Origin: Arthrobacter zhaoxinii
Lineage (GTDB): Bacteria; Actinomycetota; Actinomycetes; Actinomycetales; Micrococcaceae
DNA: 64,000 bases
Assembly (NCBI RefSeq): GCF_024385505.1
Contig: NZ_JANFLT010000005.1
Location: 682,001 to 746,000 of the forward strand
Reading direction: 5' to 3'
This document shows, piece by piece, positions 44,623 through 53,420 of this stretch. The notes under the pieces are model-generated. The model searched no databases, was not told where the DNA came from, and saw nothing but the letters and a program-made list of their open reading frames with translations. Numbering within the stretch: position 1 is the stretch's first letter; each line of letters starts with the position of its first letter. Both the position numbers and the translations under genes were made by a program.

Positions 44623-44847
44623 CTATGCTTCGGCGTTCACCACCGAGTACCCGGCTTCGGCCACTGCCTCGACCAGTTCTGCGGGGGTCAGGCTTCGGTT
44701 CGCGGTGACGGTTGCCGTGGAGATGCCGCCGGCGTTCAGGTCGACCGAAACCTCGTCGACGCCGTCGAGTGCTTCGAGTTCCTCAGTCACCGAGGCGACA
44801 CAGTGTCCGCAGGTCATTCCGGAAATGTTCAGTGTGGTGGTTTCCAT
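44623..44847 (-). CDS. copZ: Copper chaperone, heavy-metal-associated domain
   Basis: The 74-residue protein starts at ATG 44847 ([10 protein letters not shown]) with AGGAAG upstream; longer readings overlap csoR. It is a single HMA domain with MTCGHC (metal-binding Cys pair), [20 protein letters not shown] and AGYSVVN. It hands Cu(I) to CopA. It lies between csoR and copA, with a gap of 37 bp to csoR and 49 bp to copA. Confidence 0.93.
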   Translation of the reverse strand: METTTLNISGMTCGHCVASVTEELEALDGVDEVSVDLNAGGISTATVTANRSLTPAELVEAVAEAGYSVVNAEA

Positions 44848-44884
44848 GGTGCTCTTCTTCCTGTTGATGAATGGGGTCTGCGTG

Positions 44885-45229
44885 CTAGCGCAGCAGCCTG
44901 CCGATGGCGTCTGTGGCTTCCTGGATCTTCGCGGAGACAATCTCCGGGTTGCCGGTGCGCTCGGCTTCCTGTGCAGCTCCGACGACGCAGTGCGACATGT
45001 GGTCCTGGACCAGCCCAAGGCTCACTGCATGCAGTGCCTTGTTGATGGCTGCGACCTGGGTGAGGATGTCGATGCAGTATTGATCTTCCTCGACCATGCG
45101 GGCAATGCCCCGCACCTGTCCTTCAATCCTGCGCAGCCGCCGCAGATAGGCTTCTTTGTCCGAGGTGTATCCGTGCGGGCCTTCGTGGTTCTCCAGGGTT
45201 CCGGAGATGCCGTCAGTGGTTGCTTCCAT
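44885..45229 (-). CDS. csoR: Copper-sensing repressor, CsoR family
   Basis: The 114-residue repressor starts at ATG 45229 (GGAG six bases upstream). The CsoR Cys-His-Cys copper site is visible: Cys52 in QYCIDIL, His77 and Cys81 in DHMSHC. The first helix is LRRLRRIEGQVRGIARM. An N-terminal extension of about 24 residues precedes the helical core. In the absence of copper it represses the operon. Two near-identical CsoR-type palindromes lie upstream (45261-45301). Confidence 0.95.
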   Translation of the reverse strand: MEATTDGISGTLENHEGPHGYTSDKEAYLRRLRRIEGQVRGIARMVEEDQYCIDILTQVAAINKALHAVSLGLVQDHMSHCVVGAAQEAERTGNPEIVSAKIQEATDAIGRLLR

Positions 45230-45260
45230 GGGGTGCTCCAATCTCGACACCTCCGAAGTT

Positions 45261-45277
45261 ATACCCCCTTGGGGTAT
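45261..45277. promoter_or_regulatory. CsoR operator, site 1
   Basis: ATACCCCCTTGGGGTAT is a 17-bp palindrome with the GC-rich centre known for CsoR operators. It sits 32 bp upstream of the csoR start, where it would autoregulate the csoR-copZ-copA operon. Confidence 0.8.
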
Positions 45278-45284
45278 GCGTCAA

Positions 45285-45301
45285 GTACCCCCTGGGGGTA
45301 T
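45285..45301. promoter_or_regulatory. CsoR operator, site 2
   Basis: GTACCCCCTGGGGGTAT is a second 17-bp palindrome, centred 24 bp (about two helical turns) from site 1. It is 43 bp from the start of the divergent MntR-type gene, so CsoR could also act on that gene. Confidence 0.75.
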
Positions 45302-45343
45302 CTTTCCGGGAGCGGGCGGGGCGGTTCCAGTAAGGTGGAGCCC

Positions 45344-46039
45344 GTGGTGCACAGCGAACTCTCGACAGCAAGCCAGGATTACCTGAAGGTCATTTGGACC
45401 GCGCAGGAGTGGACGGATGAGCCGTTGACGGTGTCCGCACTGTCCATGCACATGGGCTTTTCGCCGTCGTCGGTGTCCGAGGCGGTCAAGAAGCTGACCG
45501 GCCAGGGCCTGCTGACGCATGCGCGGTACGGATCGATTGCGCTGACGGAGGCGGGCGAGCTGGCCGCCGTGGGCATGGTCCGCCGCCACCGCCTGATTGA
45601 AACGTTCCTGGTGGAGTACCTGGGCTACCGGTGGGACGAGGTGCATGACGAAGCGGAGCACCTCGAGCATGCCGTGTCGGACAAGATGGTGGATGCCCTG
45701 GCTGCCCGCCTGGGCCACCCGGTACGCGACCCGCACGGGGATCCGATCCCGGCCCGCGACGGGAGCTACCCCGCGCTGGATGCAAAGCGGCTGAGCCGCT
45801 GCGAACCGGGCACCCGCGGGCAGGTGGCCCGCGTTTCCGACAACGAGCCGGAACTGCTCCGCTACATCGCCGGGCTGGGCCTGCACCTGGACACCATGGT
45901 GTCGGTGGTGCAGCGCCAGCCCTATGCGGGCACCATCACCATCGAGGCCGGCGGGCGCACGCTGGACCTCGGCCTGCCCGCGGCGGAGGCCATCTGGATC
46001 CTCACGGCCGCGGACGCTGCCGCTTCCCCGGCCTTGTAG
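45344..46039 (+). CDS. DtxR-family regulator with MntR-type metal ligands
   Basis: The 231-residue regulator starts at GTG 45344 (or the next codon). It has a winged-helix DNA-binding domain (LTVSALSMHMGFSPSSVSEAVKKL), a dimerisation domain and a C-terminal SH3-like part. The metal site looks like MntR: Asp12 (SQDYLKVIW) replaces DtxR Met10, and Glu105, Glu108 and His109 (EHLEH) replace the Cys102-Glu105-His106 set of DtxR. That suggests Mn(II) rather than Fe(II) sensing. It should repress Mn uptake when Mn is plentiful. It is divergent from csoR and ends 9 bp before a convergent GNAT gene. Confidence 0.85.
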   Translation: MVHSELSTASQDYLKVIWTAQEWTDEPLTVSALSMHMGFSPSSVSEAVKKLTGQGLLTHARYGSIALTEAGELAAVGMVRRHRLIETFLVEYLGYRWDEVHDEAEHLEHAVSDKMVDALAARLGHPVRDPHGDPIPARDGSYPALDAKRLSRCEPGTRGQVARVSDNEPELLRYIAGLGLHLDTMVSVVQRQPYAGTITIEAGGRTLDLGLPAAEAIWILTAADAAASPAL

Positions 46040-46048
46040 CCGCCGGTC

Positions 46049-47041
46049 CTACAGCACGGTTTTGTCGAAGACCACTTCCCGGTGCGTGGGCCGATAGCCC
46101 AGGCTTTCGTACAGGCCCAGGGCACCCGACGGGTTCTCCGTGTCGACGCCGAGGCCGGCGTTATCCATGCCGCCGTTCCGGAAGCGGCGCATTGCCTCCC
46201 GCAGCATGGCCGGCGCCAGTTTCCTTCCGCGCCACTCCCGCCGCACCCCGAGGAGCATGGTGTAGCCCTCTTTGTACCCGTGGATGTCCTTGCTTTCCGG
46301 ATCAAAGCTGGCCAGCTGGTAGGCGGCCACTTCCCCGGAACCGGTGTCCACCACGGCGAAGCTCCACTTCGGCCGGAACTGCGGATGGTCGACGGTGAAT
46401 CCCCAGCGTTCCTTGTTGCGCGGCTCGCTCCCCCAGTGGTCCCGAAATGCCTCGTTGTGCGCCCGGCGCACGGCGTCGGAGATTTCCTCGTTGAAGGTCC
46501 GGAACTCCATTCCCTCCGGCAGCTGGGCGTCGGGAAGTTCCCCTGCCAGCGGCCGGCTCATTTCGGTGAAGTACCGGACCACGACGGCACCCTCGGACTG
46601 CAGCAGTGCCACCTGGGAGGCATTGGATTCCTCGGCGTAGGTGCGCAGCACCCCGTGCTTCCTGTGTTCGGTGAGCAGGCGCTGGCGCAGCCGGGTTTCC
46701 TGCCAGCGGTACACCTGTGCGCCGATGCCGCGCCGGCGCCACTGCGGGTCCACGCCGCCGAACCCTGAACCGGTCTCGGAGCCGGGGTTCAGCGCAATCC
46801 GGCCGTAGGCCCGCGCGGCCCCGGTCTTGTCCAGCCCGATCAGGGTGTCCAGGGCGGGGTTGCCGGACGTGGTCTCCAGTGCCTGCTCGAGGTCCCTGCG
46901 GTCCTCCACCCATCCGGGCCTGTCCGCCTCCGCCATCCGGCGGATCAGCGCGTACCAGGCGTCCACGTCGTCAGCGCCGATGGACCGCCAGCGGAGGCCG
47001 GTTTCCGGCCCGGGGAACAGGGGTGGGGATGGCGTCTGCAT
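46049..47041 (-). CDS. GNAT-family N-acetyltransferase, two-domain
   Basis: The 330-residue protein contains two GNAT repeats, as in mycothiol synthase (MshD) and related enzymes. The first has FGGVDPQWRRRGIGAQVYRW with the RRGIGA acetyl-CoA loop. The second has TMLLGVRREWRGRKLAPAML (RGRKLA) and DNAGLGVDTENPSGALGLYE. It may acetylate an aminated sugar-derived thiol precursor or another amine. mshD proper cannot be claimed from sequence, since mycothiol cluster genes are not nearby. It converges with the MntR-type gene. Confidence 0.8.
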   Translation of the reverse strand: MQTPSPPLFPGPETGLRWRSIGADDVDAWYALIRRMAEADRPGWVEDRRDLEQALETTSGNPALDTLIGLDKTGAARAYGRIALNPGSETGSGFGGVDPQWRRRGIGAQVYRWQETRLRQRLLTEHRKHGVLRTYAEESNASQVALLQSEGAVVVRYFTEMSRPLAGELPDAQLPEGMEFRTFNEEISDAVRRAHNEAFRDHWGSEPRNKERWGFTVDHPQFRPKWSFAVVDTGSGEVAAYQLASFDPESKDIHGYKEGYTMLLGVRREWRGRKLAPAMLREAMRRFRNGGMDNAGLGVDTENPSGALGLYESLGYRPTHREVVFDKTVL

Positions 47042-47050
47042 CCATCCACC

Positions 47051-50000
47051 CTAGGACAGAAGTACCGCCCCCAGTGAGACCTCCCGTTCACACCAGGCGG
47101 CATCGGCTTGATTATGCGTAACCACCACAACCGCCTTGCCCTGCAGCCCCGATTTCAGGTCTGCCATCAGCTGCGCGCCGGCTGCCGCATCCAGGTGGGC
47201 GGTCGGTTCGTCCAGGAGGACGACGTCGGCCTCCGCCAGCAGCGCACGGGCCACGGCAAGCCGCTGGCGCTGGCCGCCGGAGAGGAAATGCCCGCCGGCA
47301 CCGATGGGTGTATCGAGTCCGTCCGGGAGCGTATCGAAGACCGATCCTAGGCCGACGGCACGCAGGGAACCGATCATTTCCGCCTCCGTCGGGGCGAGGG
47401 CGCGGTCGCGGGCCAGCAGCAGGTTGCCGCGCAGGGTGGAGTCGAAGAGGTGCGCTTCCTGCGGGCACCACGCCATCCGCCGGGCCGCCGGCGGCACCGA
47501 CCCCGCGGGAACGCCGTTGATTCGGTAGGAACCGCTGCGGGGCGGCAGGAAGCCCAGCAGCACGCCGAGCAGTGTGGATTTGCCGCTGCCGGACGGGCCG
47601 GTGACGGCCACCCACTCCCCTGCCGAGAGGCGCAGGTCCACCCCGGTCAGGACGTCTTCCGCCGCCCCGGGGTAGCGGTAGCGGATGTCGTTCAGTTCGA
47701 GGGTGCGGACTGCCCCGAAGCTGCGACGGGCCGCGGTGTCCTCCCCGGTCGTGTCGGCGTCGATGTCCTCGGTGCCCAGGTCCGGCAGGACCTTGTCCCC
47801 CAGGGCCCGCCAGGCGGTGAACTGCTGGATGGATCCGTTGACCGCCACAAAGGGTTCAATCAGGGCAAGCTGGACCAGGACGACGACGGCGGCCACGGTG
47901 GCCGGTGCGTCCTGTGCGGCGCGGATCATGTAGACGGCTGCCAGGGAGCAGGCCAGGGCAGTGAGCGCGTTGGCTGCGCCCTGGGCCCAGGCGCTGCGCC
48001 GGACCGCCCGGGCAGCGGCGGCTTCGTATTGCTGCTGCCGGGCCAGCACCGGGGCGGAGCTCGAGTTGGCTTCCAGATCGGTGGCCGCGGAAAGGAGGCG
48101 CGCCATCGAGGACATGGACCGGGCCTGCAGGTTCACGGTGGCGGCGCGTGCGGCGGCGTCGGCGAACAGGGCCAGCAGCGGGGCAACCACCATGCCCACC
48201 ACGGTCAGCGCCACCTGTACGGCGAAGCCTTCCGGTACCAGCAGCCAGGTGACCAGGCAGGCGCCGGCCGCGGTCAGCAGTCCGGTCAGGGGTGCGAAGA
48301 CCACGCGGGGAGCAATGTCCCGCAGCTCGTCCACATCACCCACCAGGCGCTCCAGGGCTCCCGAGCCCCGCGCCACCCGGCGCCAGCCTTCGGGGCGCTG
48401 CAGCAGTCCGTTCCAGAGCCGCACCCGCAGCGTGTTGGTGGCCCGGAAGACGGCGTCGTGCAGGGAGAGGCGCTCGAGGTAACGCAGCAGTGCCCGGCCG
48501 ATGCCGAAGAACCGCACGCCGACAATCGCCATGAGCAGGTAGAGGATCGGCGGCTGCTCCGCCGCCCGCACGATCAGCCACGCGGACAGGGCCGTGAGCG
48601 CGACGGCGAACATGGTGGCACCGGTGCCCAGCACCAGGGCCAGGACGAACTGCCTGCTCCACGGCTTCAGCACCAGGAGGTTCTTCCAGAGCGGTTCACG
48701 GGGAGCGGGCTCCGCGGAGGCCTCCGCGGCGGCGGGGCCGGAAGCTGCGGCCGCCCCGGTGGATCCAGGGGCCGCGCCGGCACCGGCCGCAAGGTGCGGG
48801 GCGGACGGATCGACGTCTGCTGCGGCGGCGGGCAAGGTGTGCCTGCCCTGGCTTCGGCGCAGGGTCGCTGCCCCGGAAGCTTCCGGATCGACGGGGATCA
48901 TGACGTCGGCAATGGCCGCGGTTTCGGCATCGTGGGCCACCAGCAGAACGGTGGTCCGGCCGCGCAGTGCCCGAAGGGCTGCACGGACAGCGGAGGCGCT
49001 GTGCGCGTCCAGGTGCGCGGTGGGTTCGTCCGCCAGCAGGACCCGGACCTCGGGATGTGCTTCGATGCGGGCCAGGGCACGGGCCACGGCGACCCGGCGC
49101 TGCTCGCCGGGGCTCAGGTCCGCGGTGGCGGCGTCGAGGAGGTGTCCGGCGTTGATCTGTTCCAGAGCGGCGCGGGCGGCCGCCCGGCCTGTGGTGTCCC
49201 TGTTGTTGCTGTCGCTGTCTGCGGCAGGGTGTCCGTCGGCGGCATCGGCGACGGGGAAGCCCGCGTAGAGTGCGATCTCCTCTGCAACGGTGTCCTCGAC
49301 GAGCACGGGGTGCTGCGGAATCCAGGCCTGCGTGGTGCGGGTGATCCCGTCGACGGTCCCGGTCAGCCGGGTGTCTCCGCCGTTCCGGCGCAGCCCGGCC
49401 AGGGCTTCCAGCACGGACGTCTTCCCTGCCCCGCTGGGGCCGGTGAGGGCGGCGATGGTACCTGCGGGCACGGCGAAGCTGAGGTTCTCCACGGCCGGGT
49501 GCGGCCGGCCCTCGTAGGCGATGGTCAGGTCCCGGACCGTCAGCGCTGCGGCGGGAAGCGGGCCCGATGCGCCGGCTGTCAGGGGCCGGGCCTCCGGGGC
49601 GTCCAGCACCGCGTTGGTCCGGTTCAGTGCTTCGAGGCCGTCCTCGCTGGCGTGGTGCGCGGTGCCCAGATCGCGCAGCGGCTGGTAGCACTCGGGCGCG
49701 AGGATCAGGGCAAGCAGACCGAGTTCAAGCGGCATGCCGCCGTGCACCAGGCGGACACCGATGAAGACGGCGACCAGGGCCACCGAGATGGTGGCGATCA
49801 GTTCCAGGGCAAGCGAGGACATAAAGGCCACCCGCAGGGTCGCCAGCGTGGTGACGCGGTAGCGGTCGGCCACGTCGCGCAGCGCCCGGGTCTGGGCGCG
49901 GGCCCGGCCCAGGCCCACCAGCACGGGTAGCCCCTTGGCCAGCTCCAGCATGTTGTCCGACAACCGGTTCAATGCGTCCACCGCCGCCGCGGTCTTGTCC

Positions 50001-50524
50001 TCGGTGTGGAGGCCGATCAGGATCATAAAGACCGGGATAAGGGGAACGGTCAGCACAATCGTGACGGCGCTGACCCAGTCCGCGGCAAGGATCCGGGCTC
50101 CCACCAGCAGGGGAACGACGGCGCAGGTCACCAGGGCGGGAAGGTACTTGGAGTAGTAGTTGTCCAGCCCGTCCAGGCCGCGGGTCAGCAGCACGCTCAG
50201 CGCACCGCTGCCCATCCCCGGGACCGTGCCCCCGTCAGCCAGGACGCGTTCAGCCAGCTGCCGGCGCAGTTCGTCCTTCACCCCGGCGGCGGCGCGCTGG
50301 GCCACGCTGTCCTGGCCCCACGCGGCCACGGAACGCAGCACGGCGCCGGCAACCCCGAGGAGGAACACCCGGTTCCAGTCCGGGCCGCCGGCGGCCAGCC
50401 CGGCGATGCCGTGTGCCACGGCGTCGGCCAGCAGGACGAGCCCCGCAGCCTTGACGGCGGCAAGCAGCCCCAGGAGGTACAGCGCCCGGCGGCTGGTGGC
50501 GCTGACGGGCAGTACCGGTTTCAC
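47051..50524 (-). CDS. cydDC: CydD-CydC fusion, heterodimeric ABC exporter in one chain
   Basis: The 1157-residue fusion starts at GTG 50524, overlapping the cydB stop (GTGA). Each half has six transmembrane helices and an ATPase domain. The first half (to about 570) carries LTGPSGAGKTSVLEAL and signature LSPGEQRRVAVA; the second (from about 620) carries VTGPSGSGKSTLLGVL and LSGGQRQRLAVARAL. In E. coli CydDC exports cysteine and glutathione and is required to assemble cytochrome bd. The two halves are linked by an Ala/Pro-rich stretch. Fusion of the subunits is known in other Actinobacteria. Operon: cydA, cydB, cydDC. Confidence 0.93.
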   Translation of the reverse strand: MKPVLPVSATSRRALYLLGLLAAVKAAGLVLLADAVAHGIAGLAAGGPDWNRVFLLGVAGAVLRSVAAWGQDSVAQRAAAGVKDELRRQLAERVLADGGTVPGMGSGALSVLLTRGLDGLDNYYSKYLPALVTCAVVPLLVGARILAADWVSAVTIVLTVPLIPVFMILIGLHTEDKTAAAVDALNRLSDNMLELAKGLPVLVGLGRARAQTRALRDVADRYRVTTLATLRVAFMSSLALELIATISVALVAVFIGVRLVHGGMPLELGLLALILAPECYQPLRDLGTAHHASEDGLEALNRTNAVLDAPEARPLTAGASGPLPAAALTVRDLTIAYEGRPHPAVENLSFAVPAGTIAALTGPSGAGKTSVLEALAGLRRNGGDTRLTGTVDGITRTTQAWIPQHPVLVEDTVAEEIALYAGFPVADAADGHPAADSDSNNRDTTGRAAARAALEQINAGHLLDAATADLSPGEQRRVAVARALARIEAHPEVRVLLADEPTAHLDAHSASAVRAALRALRGRTTVLLVAHDAETAAIADVMIPVDPEASGAATLRRSQGRHTLPAAAADVDPSAPHLAAGAGAAPGSTGAAAASGPAAAEASAEPAPREPLWKNLLVLKPWSRQFVLALVLGTGATMFAVALTALSAWLIVRAAEQPPILYLLMAIVGVRFFGIGRALLRYLERLSLHDAVFRATNTLRVRLWNGLLQRPEGWRRVARGSGALERLVGDVDELRDIAPRVVFAPLTGLLTAAGACLVTWLLVPEGFAVQVALTVVGMVVAPLLALFADAAARAATVNLQARSMSSMARLLSAATDLEANSSSAPVLARQQQYEAAAARAVRRSAWAQGAANALTALACSLAAVYMIRAAQDAPATVAAVVVLVQLALIEPFVAVNGSIQQFTAWRALGDKVLPDLGTEDIDADTTGEDTAARRSFGAVRTLELNDIRYRYPGAAEDVLTGVDLRLSAGEWVAVTGPSGSGKSTLLGVLLGFLPPRSGSYRINGVPAGSVPPAARRMAWCPQEAHLFDSTLRGNLLLARDRALAPTEAEMIGSLRAVGLGSVFDTLPDGLDTPIGAGGHFLSGGQRQRLAVARALLAEADVVLLDEPTAHLDAAAGAQLMADLKSGLQGKAVVVVTHNQADAAWCEREVSLGAVLLS

Positions 50525-51537
50525 TGGTTCTTGAAACTGTGGGGGGCAGGAATGGCCTCGGTGGTGACCCGCTTACGGAACACCCAGTAGGTCCAGCCCT
50601 GGTACAGCACCACAACCGGCAGGCCGAACAGGGCCACCCAGCTCATGACCTTCAGGGCGTAGGGCGATGCGGAAGCGTTTTCCACCGTAAGGTTCCAGGC
50701 GGCATCCAGCGTGGAGGGCAGCACCACCGGGTATATGGAGGCGAAGATCGTCGCCGCGCCGGCCACCAGGAAGACGCCGAGGCTGATGAAGCTCAGGCCG
50801 TCACGGTCCCGGCGTGCGTAGATCCATGCAAGGACGGCTCCGACCACGGCAATCACGAGCAGGGGCAGGGTCTCCACCTTGCCGTTCATGAACTGCACAA
50901 TGATGGCCCATGCCGCCAGGGGCAGGATGCCCACGGGCAGCCAGCGCGTCACGATGCGCTTGGCGCGCTCACGGATCTCACCGTCGGTCTTGAGCATCAG
51001 GAACGCGCAGGCGTGGATCAGGCAGAAGGCCACTACGGCCAGGCCGCCCAGCACCGCGTACGGGGTGAGCCAGGCAAAGGCTCCGCCCACGCGGTCGCCG
51101 TTCTCGTTCAGCGGCAGGCCGGTGGTGGTCAGGCCGAGCGCGGCTCCGACGCCGAAGGCGGCCGTGAACGCGCCGAGGGCATGGGCCCAGTCCCAGCGGT
51201 TTCGCCACCTGTCGCTGTCATGCTTGCCGCGGTATTCGATGGAGACGGCCCTGAAGATGAGTCCCATCAGCACAAAGACCAGCGGGATATACAGGGCGGA
51301 GAACAACGAGGCGTACCACATCGGGAAGGCTGCGAAAGTCATTGCACCCACGGTGATCAACCAGACTTCATTGCCGTCCCAGACCGGGCCGATGGTGTTG
51401 AGCAGCACCCGGCGGTCCTTCTCGTTGCGGGCCATGAGCTTCATGAGCATGCCCACGCCCAGGTCGAAGCCCTCCAGGAACAGGTACCCGACCCATAGGA
51501 AGGCAATCACAATGAACCAGAACAGCGGTAGCGACAT
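50521..51537 (-). CDS. cydB: Cytochrome bd ubiquinol oxidase subunit II
   Basis: The 338-residue membrane protein has the CydB start LPLFWFIVIAFLWVGYLFLE, continues GFDLGVGMLM, and has WDGNEVWLITVGAMTFAAFP. It has about eight transmembrane helices and is the partner of CydA in the quinol oxidase that reduces O2 to water at low oxygen without proton pumping. The gene lies 99 bp after the cydA stop and overlaps cydDC by 4 bp. No CydX/CydS-like small gene was seen in the gap. Confidence 0.95.
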   Translation of the reverse strand: MSLPLFWFIVIAFLWVGYLFLEGFDLGVGMLMKLMARNEKDRRVLLNTIGPVWDGNEVWLITVGAMTFAAFPMWYASLFSALYIPLVFVLMGLIFRAVSIEYRGKHDSDRWRNRWDWAHALGAFTAAFGVGAALGLTTTGLPLNENGDRVGGAFAWLTPYAVLGGLAVVAFCLIHACAFLMLKTDGEIRERAKRIVTRWLPVGILPLAAWAIIVQFMNGKVETLPLLVIAVVGAVLAWIYARRDRDGLSFISLGVFLVAGAATIFASIYPVVLPSTLDAAWNLTVENASASPYALKVMSWVALFGLPVVVLYQGWTYWVFRKRVTTEAIPAPHSFKNQ

Positions 51538-51636
51538 TACTTTCAGAGCTCCAGAAATGCCGGCGGCCGGCAGATTGCAGGGTGGTCGGACAGGGTCCGG
51601 AGGGCGGCCGCATGCGCGGTTGCCCTCCGGAGAATC

Positions 51637-53238
51637 TCAGTAGGCAAAGTCGAGGACATCGCCCTTCTTCTTTCCGGGGCTGCCGTCAGGATCGCCGCCG
51701 GCGGAATCCAGGCCGCCCGTGCCGCCGTCGTCGCCGTGCAGCAGGTCAGGCATCGCTGCCGGAACGCCGCCGCGGACGAACTTGAACAGCAGCCGCACCT
51801 CCACGATCAGCAGCGCCAGGTACACGACGGTGAAGGTGATGACGGAGAACAGCAGCTCCGCCATGCTCACCCCGGGCGAGACGGCTGCGGCGGTGAACAT
51901 AAACACGCCGTCGGAACCGGTGGGGTTCGGTGCCACAACGAACGGCTGGCGGCCCATTTCGGTGAAGATCCACCCCGCGGAGTTGGCACCGAACGGCGCG
52001 AGGATACCGAACACGGCCAGACGCATCAGCCACTTGGATTCAGGAACCGTACCCTTGCGGACCACCCAGAGGGCGAAGGCGGCGGCAACGGCTGCGATGC
52101 CGCCGAAACCGATCATGATGCGGAAGCCCCAATAGGTGACCGCGAAGTTCGGCGTGTAGTCGATTTCCATGCCGGAGTTGGCGCCGTACATCTCGTCAGC
52201 GGGCAGGTGGGTGCCGTAGGCATCCTGGTACTGCTCCAGCAGGGTGTTCACCCCTCGGATTTCAGTGTCGAAGTCACCGTTGGCGAGGAAGGACAGCATG
52301 CCCGGGATTTCCACCAGCGTCTGTACGTCCTCGCAGTTCTTCGCGCCCGGGTCACCGATGGACAGGACGGAGAAGGAGGTGCCGTCATGGCATGCTGCTT
52401 CCGCAGCGGCCATCTTCATGGGCTGCTGCTCAAACATCAGCTTGCCCTGCAGGTCACCGCTCACCGCGACGCCGGCAAAGGAGATCATGGCGACGACGGC
52501 ACCGATGCGCAGGGACCGCAGCCACACGGAATGGTCGGTCTTGTCCCGGCCGATTTCGGGCCGCTCACCCACTACCACGTTGCCTTTGGCGTCGACGGTG
52601 TCGATGCCGTCACGGCGCCGCTTCCAGAGGTGGTACCAGGCGATGCCGAGCAGGAATCCGCCGGCAACGGCGAAGGCACCGAAGATCGTGTGCGGGAATG
52701 CAACGAGGAGGGTGTTGTTGGTCAGGACGGCCCAGATGTCGTTCATGACCGGGCGCCCGTCCACCATTTCCACGCCCACGGGGTGCTGCATCCACGAGTT
52801 CGCGGCGAGGATGAAGTAGGCCGAGAGCATGGAGGCGAGTGTGGTGATCCACAGGCACGCCAGATGGATTTTCGGGGGCAGGCGTTTCCAGCCGAAGATC
52901 CACAGCCCCAGGAATACCGATTCGGTGAAGAAGGCCAGGAGTGATTCCAGCGCCAGCGGAGCGCCGAACACGTCACCGACGAACCGGCTGTACTCGCTCC
53001 ACGCCATCCCGAACTGGAACTCCTGAACGAGTCCGGTTGCCAGGCCCAGGATGAAGTTAATGAGGAACAGCTTGCCCCAGAACTTCGTCATTCTCAGGTA
53101 CTGCTCTTTGCCGGTGCGCACCCAGGCTGTCTGCATGGCTGCCACCACAATCCCCAGCCCAATGGTCAGCGGAACCATGAGGAAGTGGTAGACGGTCGTG
53201 ATGCCGAACTGCCACCGGGCGATATCCAGTGCTTCCAC
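51637..53238 (-). CDS. cydA: Cytochrome bd ubiquinol oxidase subunit I
   Basis: The 533-residue subunit starts at GTG 53238 with AAGGA upstream. Haem ligands are visible: His18 (VYHFLM), His183 (FPHTIFGAF) and a late Met (FRIMIGFGG). The quinol loop GKLMFEQQPMKMAAAEA is followed by Cys283 and Cys302, which may form the disulfide reported in the Q-loop of mycobacterial cytochrome bd. The GRQPW motif reads GRQPF. It begins the cydABDC operon and diverges from the BlaI-type gene; three BlaI-like operators lie in between. The C-terminal part is a charged Gly/Asp-rich tail. Confidence 0.95.
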   Translation of the reverse strand: MEALDIARWQFGITTVYHFLMVPLTIGLGIVVAAMQTAWVRTGKEQYLRMTKFWGKLFLINFILGLATGLVQEFQFGMAWSEYSRFVGDVFGAPLALESLLAFFTESVFLGLWIFGWKRLPPKIHLACLWITTLASMLSAYFILAANSWMQHPVGVEMVDGRPVMNDIWAVLTNNTLLVAFPHTIFGAFAVAGGFLLGIAWYHLWKRRRDGIDTVDAKGNVVVGERPEIGRDKTDHSVWLRSLRIGAVVAMISFAGVAVSGDLQGKLMFEQQPMKMAAAEAACHDGTSFSVLSIGDPGAKNCEDVQTLVEIPGMLSFLANGDFDTEIRGVNTLLEQYQDAYGTHLPADEMYGANSGMEIDYTPNFAVTYWGFRIMIGFGGIAAVAAAFALWVVRKGTVPESKWLMRLAVFGILAPFGANSAGWIFTEMGRQPFVVAPNPTGSDGVFMFTAAAVSPGVSMAELLFSVITFTVVYLALLIVEVRLLFKFVRGGVPAAMPDLLHGDDGGTGGLDSAGGDPDGSPGKKKGDVLDFAY

Positions 53239-53265
53239 GCTTATGTCCTTCAGTCGAGGAACGAC

Positions 53266-53282
53266 TTCTACACGTTGTAGAA
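53266..53282. promoter_or_regulatory. BlaI-like operator, site 1
   Basis: TTCTACACGTTGTAGAA is a perfect inverted repeat (TTCTACA-CGT-TGTAGAA). It is 28 bp upstream of the cydA start, in a position to block cydA transcription. The TACA/TGTA core is that of BlaI/MecI operators. Confidence 0.75.
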
Positions 53283-53290
53283 CCCCTTAC

Positions 53291-53307
53291 TTCTACACAG
53301 CGTAGAA
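53291..53307. promoter_or_regulatory. BlaI-like operator, site 2
   Basis: TTCTACACAGCGTAGAA is the middle site (one mismatch in the inverted repeat), centred 25 bp from site 1. Confidence 0.7.
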
Positions 53308-53322
53308 CAACTCGGCGGAGAT

Positions 53323-53339
53323 TTCTACGTGATGTAGAA
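53323..53339. promoter_or_regulatory. BlaI-like operator, site 3
   Basis: TTCTACGTGATGTAGAA (one mismatch) is the site nearest the blaI-type gene, about 82 bp from its start and centred 32 bp from site 2. Autoregulation is likely. Confidence 0.7.
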
Positions 53340-53420
53340 CAAACGGATGAAACACGGTACATTAGTAAGTCTGGACCTGATACCGGGGTCCACCGGGGTC
53401 TCGATCAAAAAAGGATGCAC

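Noticed and set aside
44848-45018. Extended N-terminus of the copper chaperone
   Set aside because: It overlaps csoR in another frame; the HMA domain starts at METTTLN with its own ribosome-binding site.
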